Assembly (NCBI RefSeq): GCF_018531495.1
Contig: NZ_JAHDTI010000012.1
Span: 1-64,000, forward strand
Reading direction: 5' to 3'
DNA from: Nonomuraea sediminis
GTDB lineage: Bacteria; Actinomycetota; Actinomycetes; Streptosporangiales; Streptosporangiaceae
DNA: 64,000 nucleotides
Shown: piece after piece, positions 43,928 to 52,234 of the stretch
Layout: each line of letters begins with the position of its first letter
How positions within the stretch are numbered: position 1 is the first letter of the stretch
Position numbers and translations under genes: made by a program
Notes under the pieces: model-generated
What the model saw: only the letters and a program-made list of their open reading frames with translations
Database searches by the model: none
Told to the model about the DNA's origin: nothing

Positions 43928-44449
43928 ATGGCTGTCACCCTCTACGAGACCTCCAGCGGCTTGCTTGTCCTCGAGCGCTGGGACGAGGTGGCCTGGTCCC
44001 CCCAGATCGCCGACCGGACGCACCTGAAGGGCAGATTCGCCGAGCACGCCGAGGCTTGGACCAGCGGCGATTGGGAGCCGAACGAGGCCGACGGCTGGCA
44101 TCCCGCGAACGTCGACGACCTCACGGTGATAGCAACGTGGGATGCCGTCCACGGCGTGACGATCCAGGTCCGTCGTCACGAGCTTGGCGGCGCGGCGCAG
44201 GACTACCTGCCCTCCCTCATCGTGAAAGGCTTCACCTACACCCGTGAAAACGCCAACCCGGCCTGGGGCGCCGACGCCATCACCATCACAGCCTCCGGCA
44301 CCGAGGTCACCGAAGAACACACCGTCGACGGCGTTACGCGCAGCGATAGTCATTGCCGGAGCTTCGTCGATGAGTTCGACTTGGAGATGCACTTACGCAG
44401 GCGCGACCTCGATTTCGCCCGCGAGGGCTACGAGGGTCGCCAGACCTGA
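43928..44449 (+). CDS. Passenger gene of the ISL3 transposon, unknown function
   Basis: A 173-aa soluble protein with a strong ribosome site (AGGAGAAGG) before the ATG at 43928. It reads AVTLYETSSGLLVLERWDEV, RFAEHAEAWTSGDWEPNEAD, RRHELGGAAQDYLPSLI, and ends MHLRRRDLDFAREGYEGRQT. I recognise no family. There is no signal peptide or membrane segment. It is intact, divergent from the transposase with 57 bp between frames, and lies wholly within the terminal repeats, so it has moved with the element. Confidence 0.75.
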   Translation: MAVTLYETSSGLLVLERWDEVAWSPQIADRTHLKGRFAEHAEAWTSGDWEPNEADGWHPANVDDLTVIATWDAVHGVTIQVRRHELGGAAQDYLPSLIVKGFTYTRENANPAWGADAITITASGTEVTEEHTVDGVTRSDSHCRSFVDEFDLEMHLRRRDLDFAREGYEGRQT

Positions 44450-44601
44450 ACTTCGATAGGGAGTAGCGGATCTACTGACAACCCGTGTCATCCCGACTGT
44501 CAGCCGGCACCGTTTCCCACTGACATCACGTGACGCTCACACCGCGCGAGGCTCACCCTGAGTAACTGATCATCGAGAGTGGGTCAGAGCCCAGTTTCTC
44601 G

Positions 44602-44973
44602 ACGCTCAACAGCTATTGGCCGTACTGTCGGCAGCCGATCATCCGGTTCATCAACGGTAAGCCGTACATGAATCTCGAGATCGCCCACATCAACGCAGCC
44701 GAGAAGAACGGCCCCCGCTACGACCCGGACATGACCGACGACGAGCGCCGTGCGCTCGGGAACCTCCTGCTGCACTGTCACCCGCACCTTGTTGCGGGAC
44801 GGCGCGGCGGAAACTTGGGGCCGCCACCTCAAACGACCTTGAAAAAGTGGAACCCCCGGCGGACACCTGTACGACGGTTGAAGGACCGGCCGGAAGCAGC
44901 AGAGGAAGGGCCAGGAAGCGGCCGGGACCACCATCGCTATCGCTGCCGCTCGCCAGGCAGAACCGCGGCCTGA
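44602..44973 (+). pseudogene. HNH-nuclease-like domain fragment
   Basis: The plus frame just right of the ISL3 element reads YCRQPIIRFINGKPYMNLEI, AHINAAEKNGPRYDPDMTDD, ERRALGNLLLHCHPH, then TTLKKW. The order C-x-x-C(less one), E-I-A-H-I, G-P-R-Y-D-P, N-L-x-L-x-C-H-x-H matches the HNH domains found at the N-terminus of several defence effectors (Cap5-like and related). The usual second CHPHH residue is lost, no start exists, and the C-terminus is Arg/Pro-rich and unnatural. Remnant only. Confidence 0.5.
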
Positions 44974-45000
44974 CCCGGACGAGCAGGCCCGCACAGGAGG

Positions 45001-45072
45001 GGTGCCGGGCTCGGACACCCATCCCCTACCCCGGACGGGGACCCCGAGAGATGGGTGTCCGAGCCCGGCACC
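45001..45072. terminator. Large hairpin with 23-bp perfect stem
   Basis: The arms GGTGCCGGGCTCGGACACCC... (45001-45023) and its exact complement (45050-45072) enclose a 26-base loop that itself contains CCCCGGACGGGG. It lies about 95 bp downstream of the NB-ARC gene stop, so a transcription terminator is likely. There is no U-tract, as is common in actinobacteria. Confidence 0.55.
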
Positions 45073-45166
45073 ACCACCGAGGGACATCCCTGTGACCGGT
45101 ACCGTGACGTATTCCGCAGTGTCATATTCGCCAGCCACCCACGAGGGGAAGGCAGGTGCCAGAACG

Positions 45167-47770
45167 CTATCCGTCGGAGTGCAGTCGCAGGACCTCTTCG
45201 AGGTTGGCCTGTGCGAAGTCACGGCTGTGCTCGTCCGCCAGGGACTCAAAGATGCCTGTCGCCTGCTCGAACGCGGTGATCGCCTCCTCGAAGCGCCGTA
45301 CCTGGAGCAGGACGACGCCAAGGTTGTTCAGCGCCATACCTTCGCGGTGGCGGTCGCCGAGGTCGCGATAGATGGCGGCGGCGTTTTGGTGGGCGGCGAT
45401 GGCTTCATCGAAACGCCCGACCTCGCGCAGGGCGCCAGCGAGACTGCCCAGCGCCAAGCCTTCGCCGCCGCGGTCGCCGAGGTCGCGGAAGATGGCGGCG
45501 GCGTTTTGGTGGCCGGCGATGGCCTCATCGAAACGCCCCACCTCGCGCAGGGCGCCAGCGAGACTGCCCAGCGCCAAACCTTCGCTGTGAACGTCGCCGA
45601 GGTCGCGGAAGATGGCGGCGGCGTTTTGGTGGGCGGCGATGGCCTCATCGAAACGCCCCACCTGGCACAGGACGATGCCAAAGTTGTTTTGCGCAATGCT
45701 TTCGCCGCCGCGGTCGCCGAGGTCGCGGAAGATGGCGGCGGCGTTTTGGTGGGCGGCGATGGCCTCATCGAAACGCCCCACCTCGCGCAGGACGATGCCA
45801 AGGTTGTTCAGCGCCGCGCCTTCGCCACCACGATCGCCGGGCTCGCCGCCGCGGTCGCCGAGTTCGCGGAAGATAGCGGCGGCGTTTTGGTGGGCGGCGA
45901 TGGCCTCATCGAAACGCCGCGCCCCCCTGAGGGCGTTGCCCAGGCTGGTGAGCGCCCGAGCTTCCGCGTTGCGGTCGCCGAGACGCGTACTGGCGGTCAA
46001 CGCAATGGTGTTGACCGTCACGAGATCGTTGAGGGCGCGGCGCCAGGACAGGTATGTGTTCAGGCAAGCTGGCAGCTCGCTGGCGATGAGATGTCGGTCG
46101 GCGGATTGGGCGAGAACGACGGCGGCGACGAGGTTGGCGCGTTCGGCGTCGAACCAAGCCAGTGCATTCTCTCGCTCGTTGAAGCTGCCATCGCGCAGGT
46201 CACTCTGGTAGACGCCGGCGATGAACACGTAGAAGTTCAGCAATCGATCCAACGCCTGTCCACGGTCGTCGACGGCTGCTTGAACATGTCCGTGCTCATC
46301 AGCGTACAAACGGAGCAGGTCGTGCATGCCCCACCGGTCGCCGTTGGGCGAGGTGAGCAGGTGGGCGCGGGCCAACGCGGCCAATTGGCGGCGCACCTGT
46401 AGTTCTGGCGTGCCAGTGAGAGCGGCGGCGGCATCGAGGGAAAGGTCGGGGCCGGGGTTGAGCGGCAGCAGCCGAAACAGCCGGGCCTGTTCCGGCTCTG
46501 CAGCCAAGAGGTGGTGGTAGGACAAGTCGAACGCTGCCCGCACGGCTACCGGACGTCCGTGCGCATCAAAGTCGCCGCTTTCAAGGACGTTGAGCCGCTG
46601 ACGAGCATCAGCAAGCTCGGCCGCCATGTCGACCAGCGAACGACTCGGTTCAGCACGCAGCAAAGCCGCGATGATCTGCAACGCCAGCGGCAGGTGCCCG
46701 CACAACCCGACGATAGCCGCCGCCTGCTCTGGTTCGGCTTCGACGCGTCGATCGGCTCCGCCAACTTGTAGGGCGGTGCGCAGCAAGTCGAGAGCCTCGG
46801 CTTCGGACAGGATGGCCAGGTCGATCAGGTGGGCACGCAGGGTGAGAGTGTGGCGGGAGGTGACTAGGAGCCGGTGACACGGCTGGGCCGGCAGCAGTGG
46901 CTCGACCTGGCCAGTGACAGCGGCGTTGTCGGCCACCACCAGCACTGGCAGCCTCTGGCGGGCTCGTTCGGCCAGCACCGACCGATATAGGCCTAGCAGT
47001 TCCTCGTCAGTAGGCGGGAGATCGGTGTCACGGGTTCCCATGGCCCGCAGCAGTTGCCCAGCCGCGGCAGCAGCCGATACGCGTCCGGCAGGGTTGGGGT
47101 CATAGCCGTGTAGGGACATGAAGAATACCCCGCCGCTGAACCATCCCTTGCGCATCGCCTGATGAGCCGCCATCAGCGCCAGAGCGGTCTTGCCGATCCC
47201 GGCCATCCCTGCCACCGCCGACACCACTACTCCTGGCTCGCCTTCACCTGTGGGGTCCAGGAATGCGAGCACGTTCCGGAGGGTCTCGGCGCGGCCCACG
47301 AAGCCGATCGGTGCGGCTGGAAGGCCCTCCAGGGCGCGCGGGGCGGGGCCAGCGACGTGCATGGTGATGTCGCGCCCCATCGTCACGGACCCCTGGAAAG
47401 TACTGCCTTCAATTGTGTTATGGGTGTCGCCTGCCCCAGTCGTGCTGTGCGCAGTGTCTCCGGTCTGGATCACACCGGAGTTGTCTCGAACTGCGACCGA
47501 TCGCTTCCCCCGCGCTTTAATGGTGTCCCCGGCAGGAGGTGACGTGGTTGTCGGGGAAGAGATCGGGTTCGGCGTTTCGCTACGGCGGGCCAAAACCACT
47601 CCGTAGACCGAGATTCCGAGCCCGGCCAAGGCGACGAACACGCTGGCCAGCTGATCGGCCTGTTTCAGATCCAGCACGATGAAGATCACACCCAGCGCGC
47701 CGGCCATCAGACCACCAACCGTCAGCGAGATCCACACCCAGGGGCTCTTCCGCGTCGCCATGCCGCCCAT
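45167..47770 (-). CDS. Membrane-anchored NB-ARC/TPR STAND NTPase
   Basis: A 867-aa signal-transduction ATPase. Two N-terminal transmembrane helices (about residues 12-60) lead to a Ser/Thr/Gly-rich linker and then the NB-ARC domain. Walker A is AVAGMAGIGKTALALMAAHQ near residue 186, Walker B LPVLVVADNAA, the sensor TSRHT, and the MHD-like GMHDLLRLYADEH near residue 479. The C-terminus has about seven TPRs (FDEAIAAHQNAAAIFRDLGD units). Start at ATG 47770 (AGG upstream); 47761 is possible. STAND proteins oligomerise on ligand recognition; homologues act in signalling and in phage defence. The effector here is unclear, possibly the membrane helices themselves. Confidence 0.88.
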   Translation of the reverse strand: MGGMATRKSPWVWISLTVGGLMAGALGVIFIVLDLKQADQLASVFVALAGLGISVYGVVLARRSETPNPISSPTTTSPPAGDTIKARGKRSVAVRDNSGVIQTGDTAHSTTGAGDTHNTIEGSTFQGSVTMGRDITMHVAGPAPRALEGLPAAPIGFVGRAETLRNVLAFLDPTGEGEPGVVVSAVAGMAGIGKTALALMAAHQAMRKGWFSGGVFFMSLHGYDPNPAGRVSAAAAAGQLLRAMGTRDTDLPPTDEELLGLYRSVLAERARQRLPVLVVADNAAVTGQVEPLLPAQPCHRLLVTSRHTLTLRAHLIDLAILSEAEALDLLRTALQVGGADRRVEAEPEQAAAIVGLCGHLPLALQIIAALLRAEPSRSLVDMAAELADARQRLNVLESGDFDAHGRPVAVRAAFDLSYHHLLAAEPEQARLFRLLPLNPGPDLSLDAAAALTGTPELQVRRQLAALARAHLLTSPNGDRWGMHDLLRLYADEHGHVQAAVDDRGQALDRLLNFYVFIAGVYQSDLRDGSFNERENALAWFDAERANLVAAVVLAQSADRHLIASELPACLNTYLSWRRALNDLVTVNTIALTASTRLGDRNAEARALTSLGNALRGARRFDEAIAAHQNAAAIFRELGDRGGEPGDRGGEGAALNNLGIVLREVGRFDEAIAAHQNAAAIFRDLGDRGGESIAQNNFGIVLCQVGRFDEAIAAHQNAAAIFRDLGDVHSEGLALGSLAGALREVGRFDEAIAGHQNAAAIFRDLGDRGGEGLALGSLAGALREVGRFDEAIAAHQNAAAIYRDLGDRHREGMALNNLGVVLLQVRRFEEAITAFEQATGIFESLADEHSRDFAQANLEEVLRLHSDG
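45340..45940 (-). repeat. Five near-identical 120-bp tandem repeats (TPR coding)
   Basis: Units starting about 45361, 45481, 45601, 45721 and 45859 share long runs such as GATGGCGGCGGCGTTTTGGT and GGCCTCATCGAAACGCCCCA with few differences. Period is exactly 120 bp, except for an 18-bp insertion before the last unit (encoding GEPGDR). They are in frame, so the copy number can change without breaking the gene. Confidence 0.9.
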
Positions 47771-47879
47771 GGTGAACCTGCGCACCGCGTGCCGCCACTG
47801 GATGTGTACAAACTGCAACGAAGCCAGCTACGTGGCCGCGTGCGGACAGCGTTGAGAGTTGCCGTGGATGCGGCGAGTT

Positions 47880-49074
47880 CTAGATGGGGCGTGTCGAGTC
47901 GGGTAAACCACAGGGCAAGCCCGAGCGCGGGTCAGAAAGCAAGCCTGATCTGCTCAGCTGGGTGCGGTCGGTAGTGGCGAGCAGGGTTCGCAGGCGGCCC
48001 TCGGCATGCTGGACCGCCGCAGTGAGGGTGTCCAGGTGGACGGTGGGGAGGCTGGCGGCGCCGAGCCCCGCGGCGGCGAGCATGGCCGCGATTTGCTTTT
48101 GTTGCTCGTGGGTCATCTGGGAGCGCAGCTCGTGGTGGTCCAGGGCGTCGCGGGCGGCGTAGGCGTCGCCGGATGCTACGTCGATGATCGCAGCGCGCAG
48201 GGAGGAGACGTCTTTCGGGGGCTGGTCAGCGGCCAGGTCGAGCGCGGTCAAGCCGAGGCGGGCCCGGAATACTGCCGTGAGTGGGTCAGGCTGGGTGACC
48301 AGTGCGAGCGTCTCCCGCACGGCATGATCCAGTTCCTGCCGTGATGGTGGTGAGGTGGTCGGCCGGCAGGCGATGCGCAGGATTGCTGCGACGGTGTGCT
48401 CCCATGGCTCGCCCGGGATGGTGGAGTCGATCATGGCGGTGGCCTCGCCGGTGAGGCCCTGTTCGATCAAGGCCATGATCTTGATTTGGCGTCCGTCGAG
48501 GAGTCGGTTGCCGATGCCGCGGTGGGCGGCCATGGCGTCGGCGGCCTGGCTCCAGTGGCCTTGGCGGGCGAGGGCTCTGGCCCCGTCGACGAGGAGGGTG
48601 ACCCACAGTTCCGTGCAGAGTTTGCGGTGGTCGTCGTCGGTCTGGATCAGGGGCGCTAGGTCGACGTCGTGGTCGTGGATCACGGCAGCTCCCCGCAGTT
48701 GGGCGGCGCGGTACAGCTGCTGGAGCAGCGCGTAGGCGGCCTGGCCGTCGCCCTCACGGGTGAGCAGGCGGGCGATGTTGACCAGCGGCATCAGTGACAT
48801 GACGGCGATGTCGTGGCTGAGCTTGCCCGCTTTGGCGAAGATCGTGTGCTGCCTCCAGCACAGTTCGGCGGCCAGATCGGGCAGGCCGACGTCGGAGGCG
48901 ATGAGTGCGGCGAAAGTTGAGGACTCCGCTGGCGCGGGCGACCAACTGCTGGTGGCCCGCGTCGGCCGGTTCGATGGTCAGCGCGGTGAGCTCGGCGATG
49001 CGCGTTGCCAAGGAAGTCCCGGGAGGTTTGGGCCGGCAGACCAGCGGGAGGCGTGCGGCGATCGCGGGGTTCAT
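47880..49074 (-). pseudogene. FxLD-cluster accessory protein, one frameshift
   Basis: About 395 aa if one frameshift near 48920 is mended. The first frame (ATG 49074) is IAARLPLVCRPKPPGTSLAT, then TALTIEPADAGHQQLVARAS. The second is ALIASDVGLPDLAAELCWRQ, then HTIFAKAGKLSHDIAVMSLM and the helical remainder (AAYALLQQLYRAAQLRGAAV and so on). Helical-repeat protein of unknown function that I recall next to lanthipeptide genes in related genera (recollection, unverified). It is 14 bp from the methyltransferase stop, same strand, and presumably the last gene of the operon. The frameshift could be a sequencing indel. Confidence 0.65.
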
Positions 49075-49087
49075 TACGCTGTTCCCT

Positions 49088-51133
49088 TCAGGGCCAGTCG
49101 ACGACGAGTCGGCTGTTGGCCTTGTCGATGATGAAGCGCGGGTCGGTGGCCTTCAGCAGGTCGCGGCTGGTGCTGGTGGCCATGCGGAAGCCGGGCGCGG
49201 GGGCGTTGTTGCCGTAGTCGCGGTCCCATTCGTGGATCGCGGTGGTGACGTGCTCGGTGAGGGAGGCGGCGGCCGGGCCGTGGCCGATGACGCCGATCTC
49301 CCAGAACCGGCCCTGGCCGTCTTCGCCTTCGCGGACGGTCAGGTAGGCCAGGGTGTCGCCGTCGAGCGCGGCCATGGAACCCCACGCGAAGTGCGGCGTG
49401 AACCCGGGCCGCTGGCCGGGCATCCGGGACAGGCCGTTGGGCAGCACGCACGCCAGCCACAGATACAGCCACTCCCAGTTGGAGCCCTGCCGGAACTTCA
49501 CCCCGGTGTAGATCTTGTGGGCGGGCTCGTCCAGGACGGTCCGCATCGCCTCGCGGTCGACGAGCTGCTCGCTGAAGGTCTCCAGCCGCACGTTGCCTTC
49601 CCCGGCGATGGCGACACGTGTGTAGACGTCGTCGCAGATGCCCTTGCGCAGCGGGACGAACGTGGCCATCTCGCAAGAGACGGTCTTCCAGGTCTGGCCG
49701 TCGCGCTCGAAGGCGAAGGAGCGGGAGATGCTGCCGCGGATCCGCATCGGGATGACCAGACGGCCGCCCGGCGCGAGCTGCTCCAGCACGTTGGTGGGGA
49801 CGTCGCCGGCGCCCACGGTGAAGTGGATCCGGTCGAAGGGGGCGTGCTCGGGCAGCCCCGCGGCGCCGTCAGCCAGGACGACGGTCACGTTCGCGGCCCC
49901 GGCTTCCTTCAGGTGCTCGCGGGCGGTGTTGACGAGGTCGGTGTCGACGTCCACGGTCCATATGCGCCCGCCGGGAGCGACCAGGCGGCCGAGGAGCGCG
50001 GCGTTGTAGCCGGTGGCGGCCCCGGCCTCCAGCACCTTATGGCCTTGTTGGGCGCCCAGTTGCTCCAGTTGGGTGGCGACGATGGACGGCGCGGAGATGC
50101 AGGAGATCATCTCACCGCTGGTGTCGTGCTTGATCGACACGGCGTCATCGGCGTAGGCGGCCTCGACGTCGGCGTCGGGGATGAACCGGTGGCGCTCGAC
50201 CGTGCGAAAGGCGTCGATGATCGCGGGGGTGCGCAGGTGGCCGGAGTCGGTGAACCTGGCGACCATGGCCTGACGCAGTTCGGTGGGATCGACGGTCGTG
50301 GTGATGGCGTTCTCCATCCTCTCGAAGCTAGGTGTTACTGATACGGATCGGCTGGTGGACACGGCGGCTGGTGCGTCATCTCCGAAGGCGACGTGCCAGC
50401 CGAGCCAGGCCGCCGCGGCCTGCTCGGCCACGGATACGGCGGCGCGGTTGAAAGCGAAGATCGCGTGGTGGGCGAGTACCGCGCGAAGGCCTCGCCGCAG
50501 TTCCCCCGCGCCGGCGAGCTGGGCCAGGCGTCGGCCGGCGTCCTCGAACGCGGCGACACGGTCGTCCCAGCCCGGCTCAGGGGTGTCCCGCTGCGCGGCG
50601 TCGACGTTCATGAGGCGCCGCATGGCGGAGATCGCACTCGCCCGGTAGGCCGCGTCAGGAGGGTCGATCGAGGACCGGAGTTTCCTGATCTTCGCCCACA
50701 CGTCGCCGACCTCGAACGGGTCAAGACCGGCGGCGCGGGTCATGGCAGAGATCAGCAGGATCGCCCGCTCTCGGGCGAGAGGGCTGCCGGTCTCGCGCAA
50801 AGCAGCGGGGCTGTCGGCGCAGAACACATCGTGCGCGATGGCCATGCCCTCCTCGCCGCCGAACGCGTCGCTCTCGGGCTCGTAGATACCGCCGACCCAG
50901 CCAGCCGCGAGCTCGTCGGCGACGAGCCGGTCGAGCAGATCGGCCGCGGGCCGGTCAGTGCGCAGCCGAACCTTTCCTTGCTTGCGCAGGAAGTGGAAGC
51001 GGTGCCCCGACAGCGAGGCCACCAGCGCGGTCGCGGCTTTCGGGCTCGCTCCGACCTCGCCGGGGAAGCTGATGGTGGCCTGCCACCAGTCCGGTTCGGC
51101 CGGGGGCGCCAGGTTGTCCTCGTTCAGGTTCAT
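49088..51133 (-). CDS. Fusion of thiopeptide-type elimination domain and FxLD-system (PIMT-like) O-methyltransferase
   Basis: A 681-aa two-domain RiPP enzyme. Residues about 1-260 resemble the small LanB/thiopeptide glutamate-elimination domain (DWWQATISFPGEVGASPKAA, HRFHFLRKQGKVRLRTDR, then an acidic helical part). Residues about 290-500 are a protein-L-isoaspartate methyltransferase core: RFIPDADVEAAYADDAVSIK, SCISAPSIVATQLEQL, and SAM motif VLEAGAATGYNAALLGRL, then FDRIHFTVGAGDVP. The C-terminal about 180 residues (WEWLYLWLACVLPNGLSRMP) are specific to the FxLD-system methyltransferases. Likely role: complete dehydration of the precursor and methylate an Asp. Strand-shared operon with LanC and LanB upstream. 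Confidence 0.85.
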   Translation of the reverse strand: MNLNEDNLAPPAEPDWWQATISFPGEVGASPKAATALVASLSGHRFHFLRKQGKVRLRTDRPAADLLDRLVADELAAGWVGGIYEPESDAFGGEEGMAIAHDVFCADSPAALRETGSPLARERAILLISAMTRAAGLDPFEVGDVWAKIRKLRSSIDPPDAAYRASAISAMRRLMNVDAAQRDTPEPGWDDRVAAFEDAGRRLAQLAGAGELRRGLRAVLAHHAIFAFNRAAVSVAEQAAAAWLGWHVAFGDDAPAAVSTSRSVSVTPSFERMENAITTTVDPTELRQAMVARFTDSGHLRTPAIIDAFRTVERHRFIPDADVEAAYADDAVSIKHDTSGEMISCISAPSIVATQLEQLGAQQGHKVLEAGAATGYNAALLGRLVAPGGRIWTVDVDTDLVNTAREHLKEAGAANVTVVLADGAAGLPEHAPFDRIHFTVGAGDVPTNVLEQLAPGGRLVIPMRIRGSISRSFAFERDGQTWKTVSCEMATFVPLRKGICDDVYTRVAIAGEGNVRLETFSEQLVDREAMRTVLDEPAHKIYTGVKFRQGSNWEWLYLWLACVLPNGLSRMPGQRPGFTPHFAWGSMAALDGDTLAYLTVREGEDGQGRFWEIGVIGHGPAAASLTEHVTTAIHEWDRDYGNNAPAPGFRMATSTSRDLLKATDPRFIIDKANSRLVVDWP

Positions 51134-51172
51134 GTCCTCGTGTTCGCTCCTGCTCGGTCGTGGGGCCCGGGG

Positions 51173-52234
51173 TCAGTCGAGTAACAGGGCGCTGGTCCAG
51201 CCCGTGATGTTGGAGCCCTCCAGCGCCAGTTGCGCCCCCGCCCGGCCCTCCATAAACCCCGGTTTCGGCAGCGCGGCGACCCCGGCGGCCAGGCGCCGGT
51301 GGATGTGCCGGACGCTCACCGTGAACTGGTCGGGGGCGGCGCTGTCGGCGGCGATTGCGGTGGTAGTGGTCAGCATGCCCGCCCAACCGTGACAGAGGGA
51401 CGCATCAGCGACCTGGCTCACGCGGGCCGGGTCGGCGAGGGCGGCCTGGGCGATCTTCTCAGCCGTCTTCCGCCGGACGGGGTTGCAGAGCGCCAGCCCG
51501 GCAAGCTGCAAAGCGCGGGCGATCCCGAGGTCCCCGTAGCACCAGGACGGCCGCAGGGCAGCCACAAGAGGCGGCCCGTCATTGCCGAGTTGGCCGAGGG
51601 TGATCCAGTAGAAGGCGCTGAACCGTTCCAGCCAGTCTGCGTATACCTCGATCGCCTCGCTCTGGCCCTCCACGTGGATGCCGCGGCGGGCGGCGAGCGA
51701 TAGCAGCGCGAGCGGGCCCGCGATGCCGTGCGCCATGCCGTTGTTGCCGTGGCCACCGTCCATCTGTTCATGGGTGGGGCTGTCCGGCGACCACCATCCG
51801 GGCATCGCACGATCTCGGGCTTTGACCGGGCGGGCCAGCGACACCAGATGAGCCAGCACCTCCTCCAGCAGCGGCAAGGAGCGTGGACGGGCGAGCAGCA
51901 CCACCCCTAGCCCGGTCAGGCCTCGGATCAGCTCGAACTCCGACAGGCTGGGCAGCCGCTGTGACTCCCGCCGCTGGCGGGCGGCGGCCAGGCGGACGGC
52001 CACGACGTGGTCGACGGCGGCCTGGAGGTCGCGGTCGATGCGCCCGGCACGGCCGAGCACGAACTCCAGCGCGGGGGCGCCGTGGAACAGGCAGGCGTTG
52101 GCTCCGGAGCTAACCCCGCCGTCGACCGCCTCGGCCAGCAGGGGGCGGGCGGCGGCGAGGTTGCCGCGCTCGATGTGCAGCAGCGCCACGCCGAGCGGGC
52201 CCTCGGCCAGGGCCTGGGTCTTGGGCGGGTTCAT
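51173..52234 (-). CDS. LanC-like lanthionine cyclase
   Basis: A 353-aa alpha/alpha-barrel cyclase of class I lanthipeptides. Conserved blocks are GLTGLGVVLL, the His-containing GHGNNGMAHGIAGPLALLSL near residue 162, the zinc Cys in SWCYGDLGIARAL near 229, and the zinc Cys-His in SLCHGWAGMLTTT near 280. All catalytic and metal residues are present. The ATG overlaps the LanB stop (ATGA), so LanB and LanC are made together. It would close (methyl)lanthionine rings between the four Cys and dehydrated Ser/Thr of the precursor. Confidence 0.92.
   Translation of the reverse strand: MNPPKTQALAEGPLGVALLHIERGNLAAARPLLAEAVDGGVSSGANACLFHGAPALEFVLGRAGRIDRDLQAAVDHVVAVRLAAARQRRESQRLPSLSEFELIRGLTGLGVVLLARPRSLPLLEEVLAHLVSLARPVKARDRAMPGWWSPDSPTHEQMDGGHGNNGMAHGIAGPLALLSLAARRGIHVEGQSEAIEVYADWLERFSAFYWITLGQLGNDGPPLVAALRPSWCYGDLGIARALQLAGLALCNPVRRKTAEKIAQAALADPARVSQVADASLCHGWAGMLTTTTAIAADSAAPDQFTVSVRHIHRRLAAGVAALPKPGFMEGRAGAQLALEGSNITGWTSALLLD

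Larger units (their letters stand above)
42069..44591. mobile_element. ISL3-family transposon with passenger gene
   Basis: Terminal inverted repeats lie at 42069-42092 (GGCTCTAGCTCACTCTCGAT...) and 44568-44591 (mirror, 21/24 matching). They are flanked on both sides by the identical 8-bp CAGTTTCT (42061-42068 and 44592-44599). 8-bp duplications are characteristic of ISL3. The 2523-bp element carries the transposase on the minus strand and a second, unrelated gene on the plus strand, divergent and inside the repeats. Confidence 0.92.

Noticed and set aside
41961..44660. Host ORF rebuilt across the ISL3 target site
   Set aside because: Removing the element gives only about 55 open codons without family resemblance or start.
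45340..45940. Regular 120-bp repeats as a CRISPR-like or satellite array
   Set aside because: They are in frame and encode TPR helices; units are contiguous, with no spacers.
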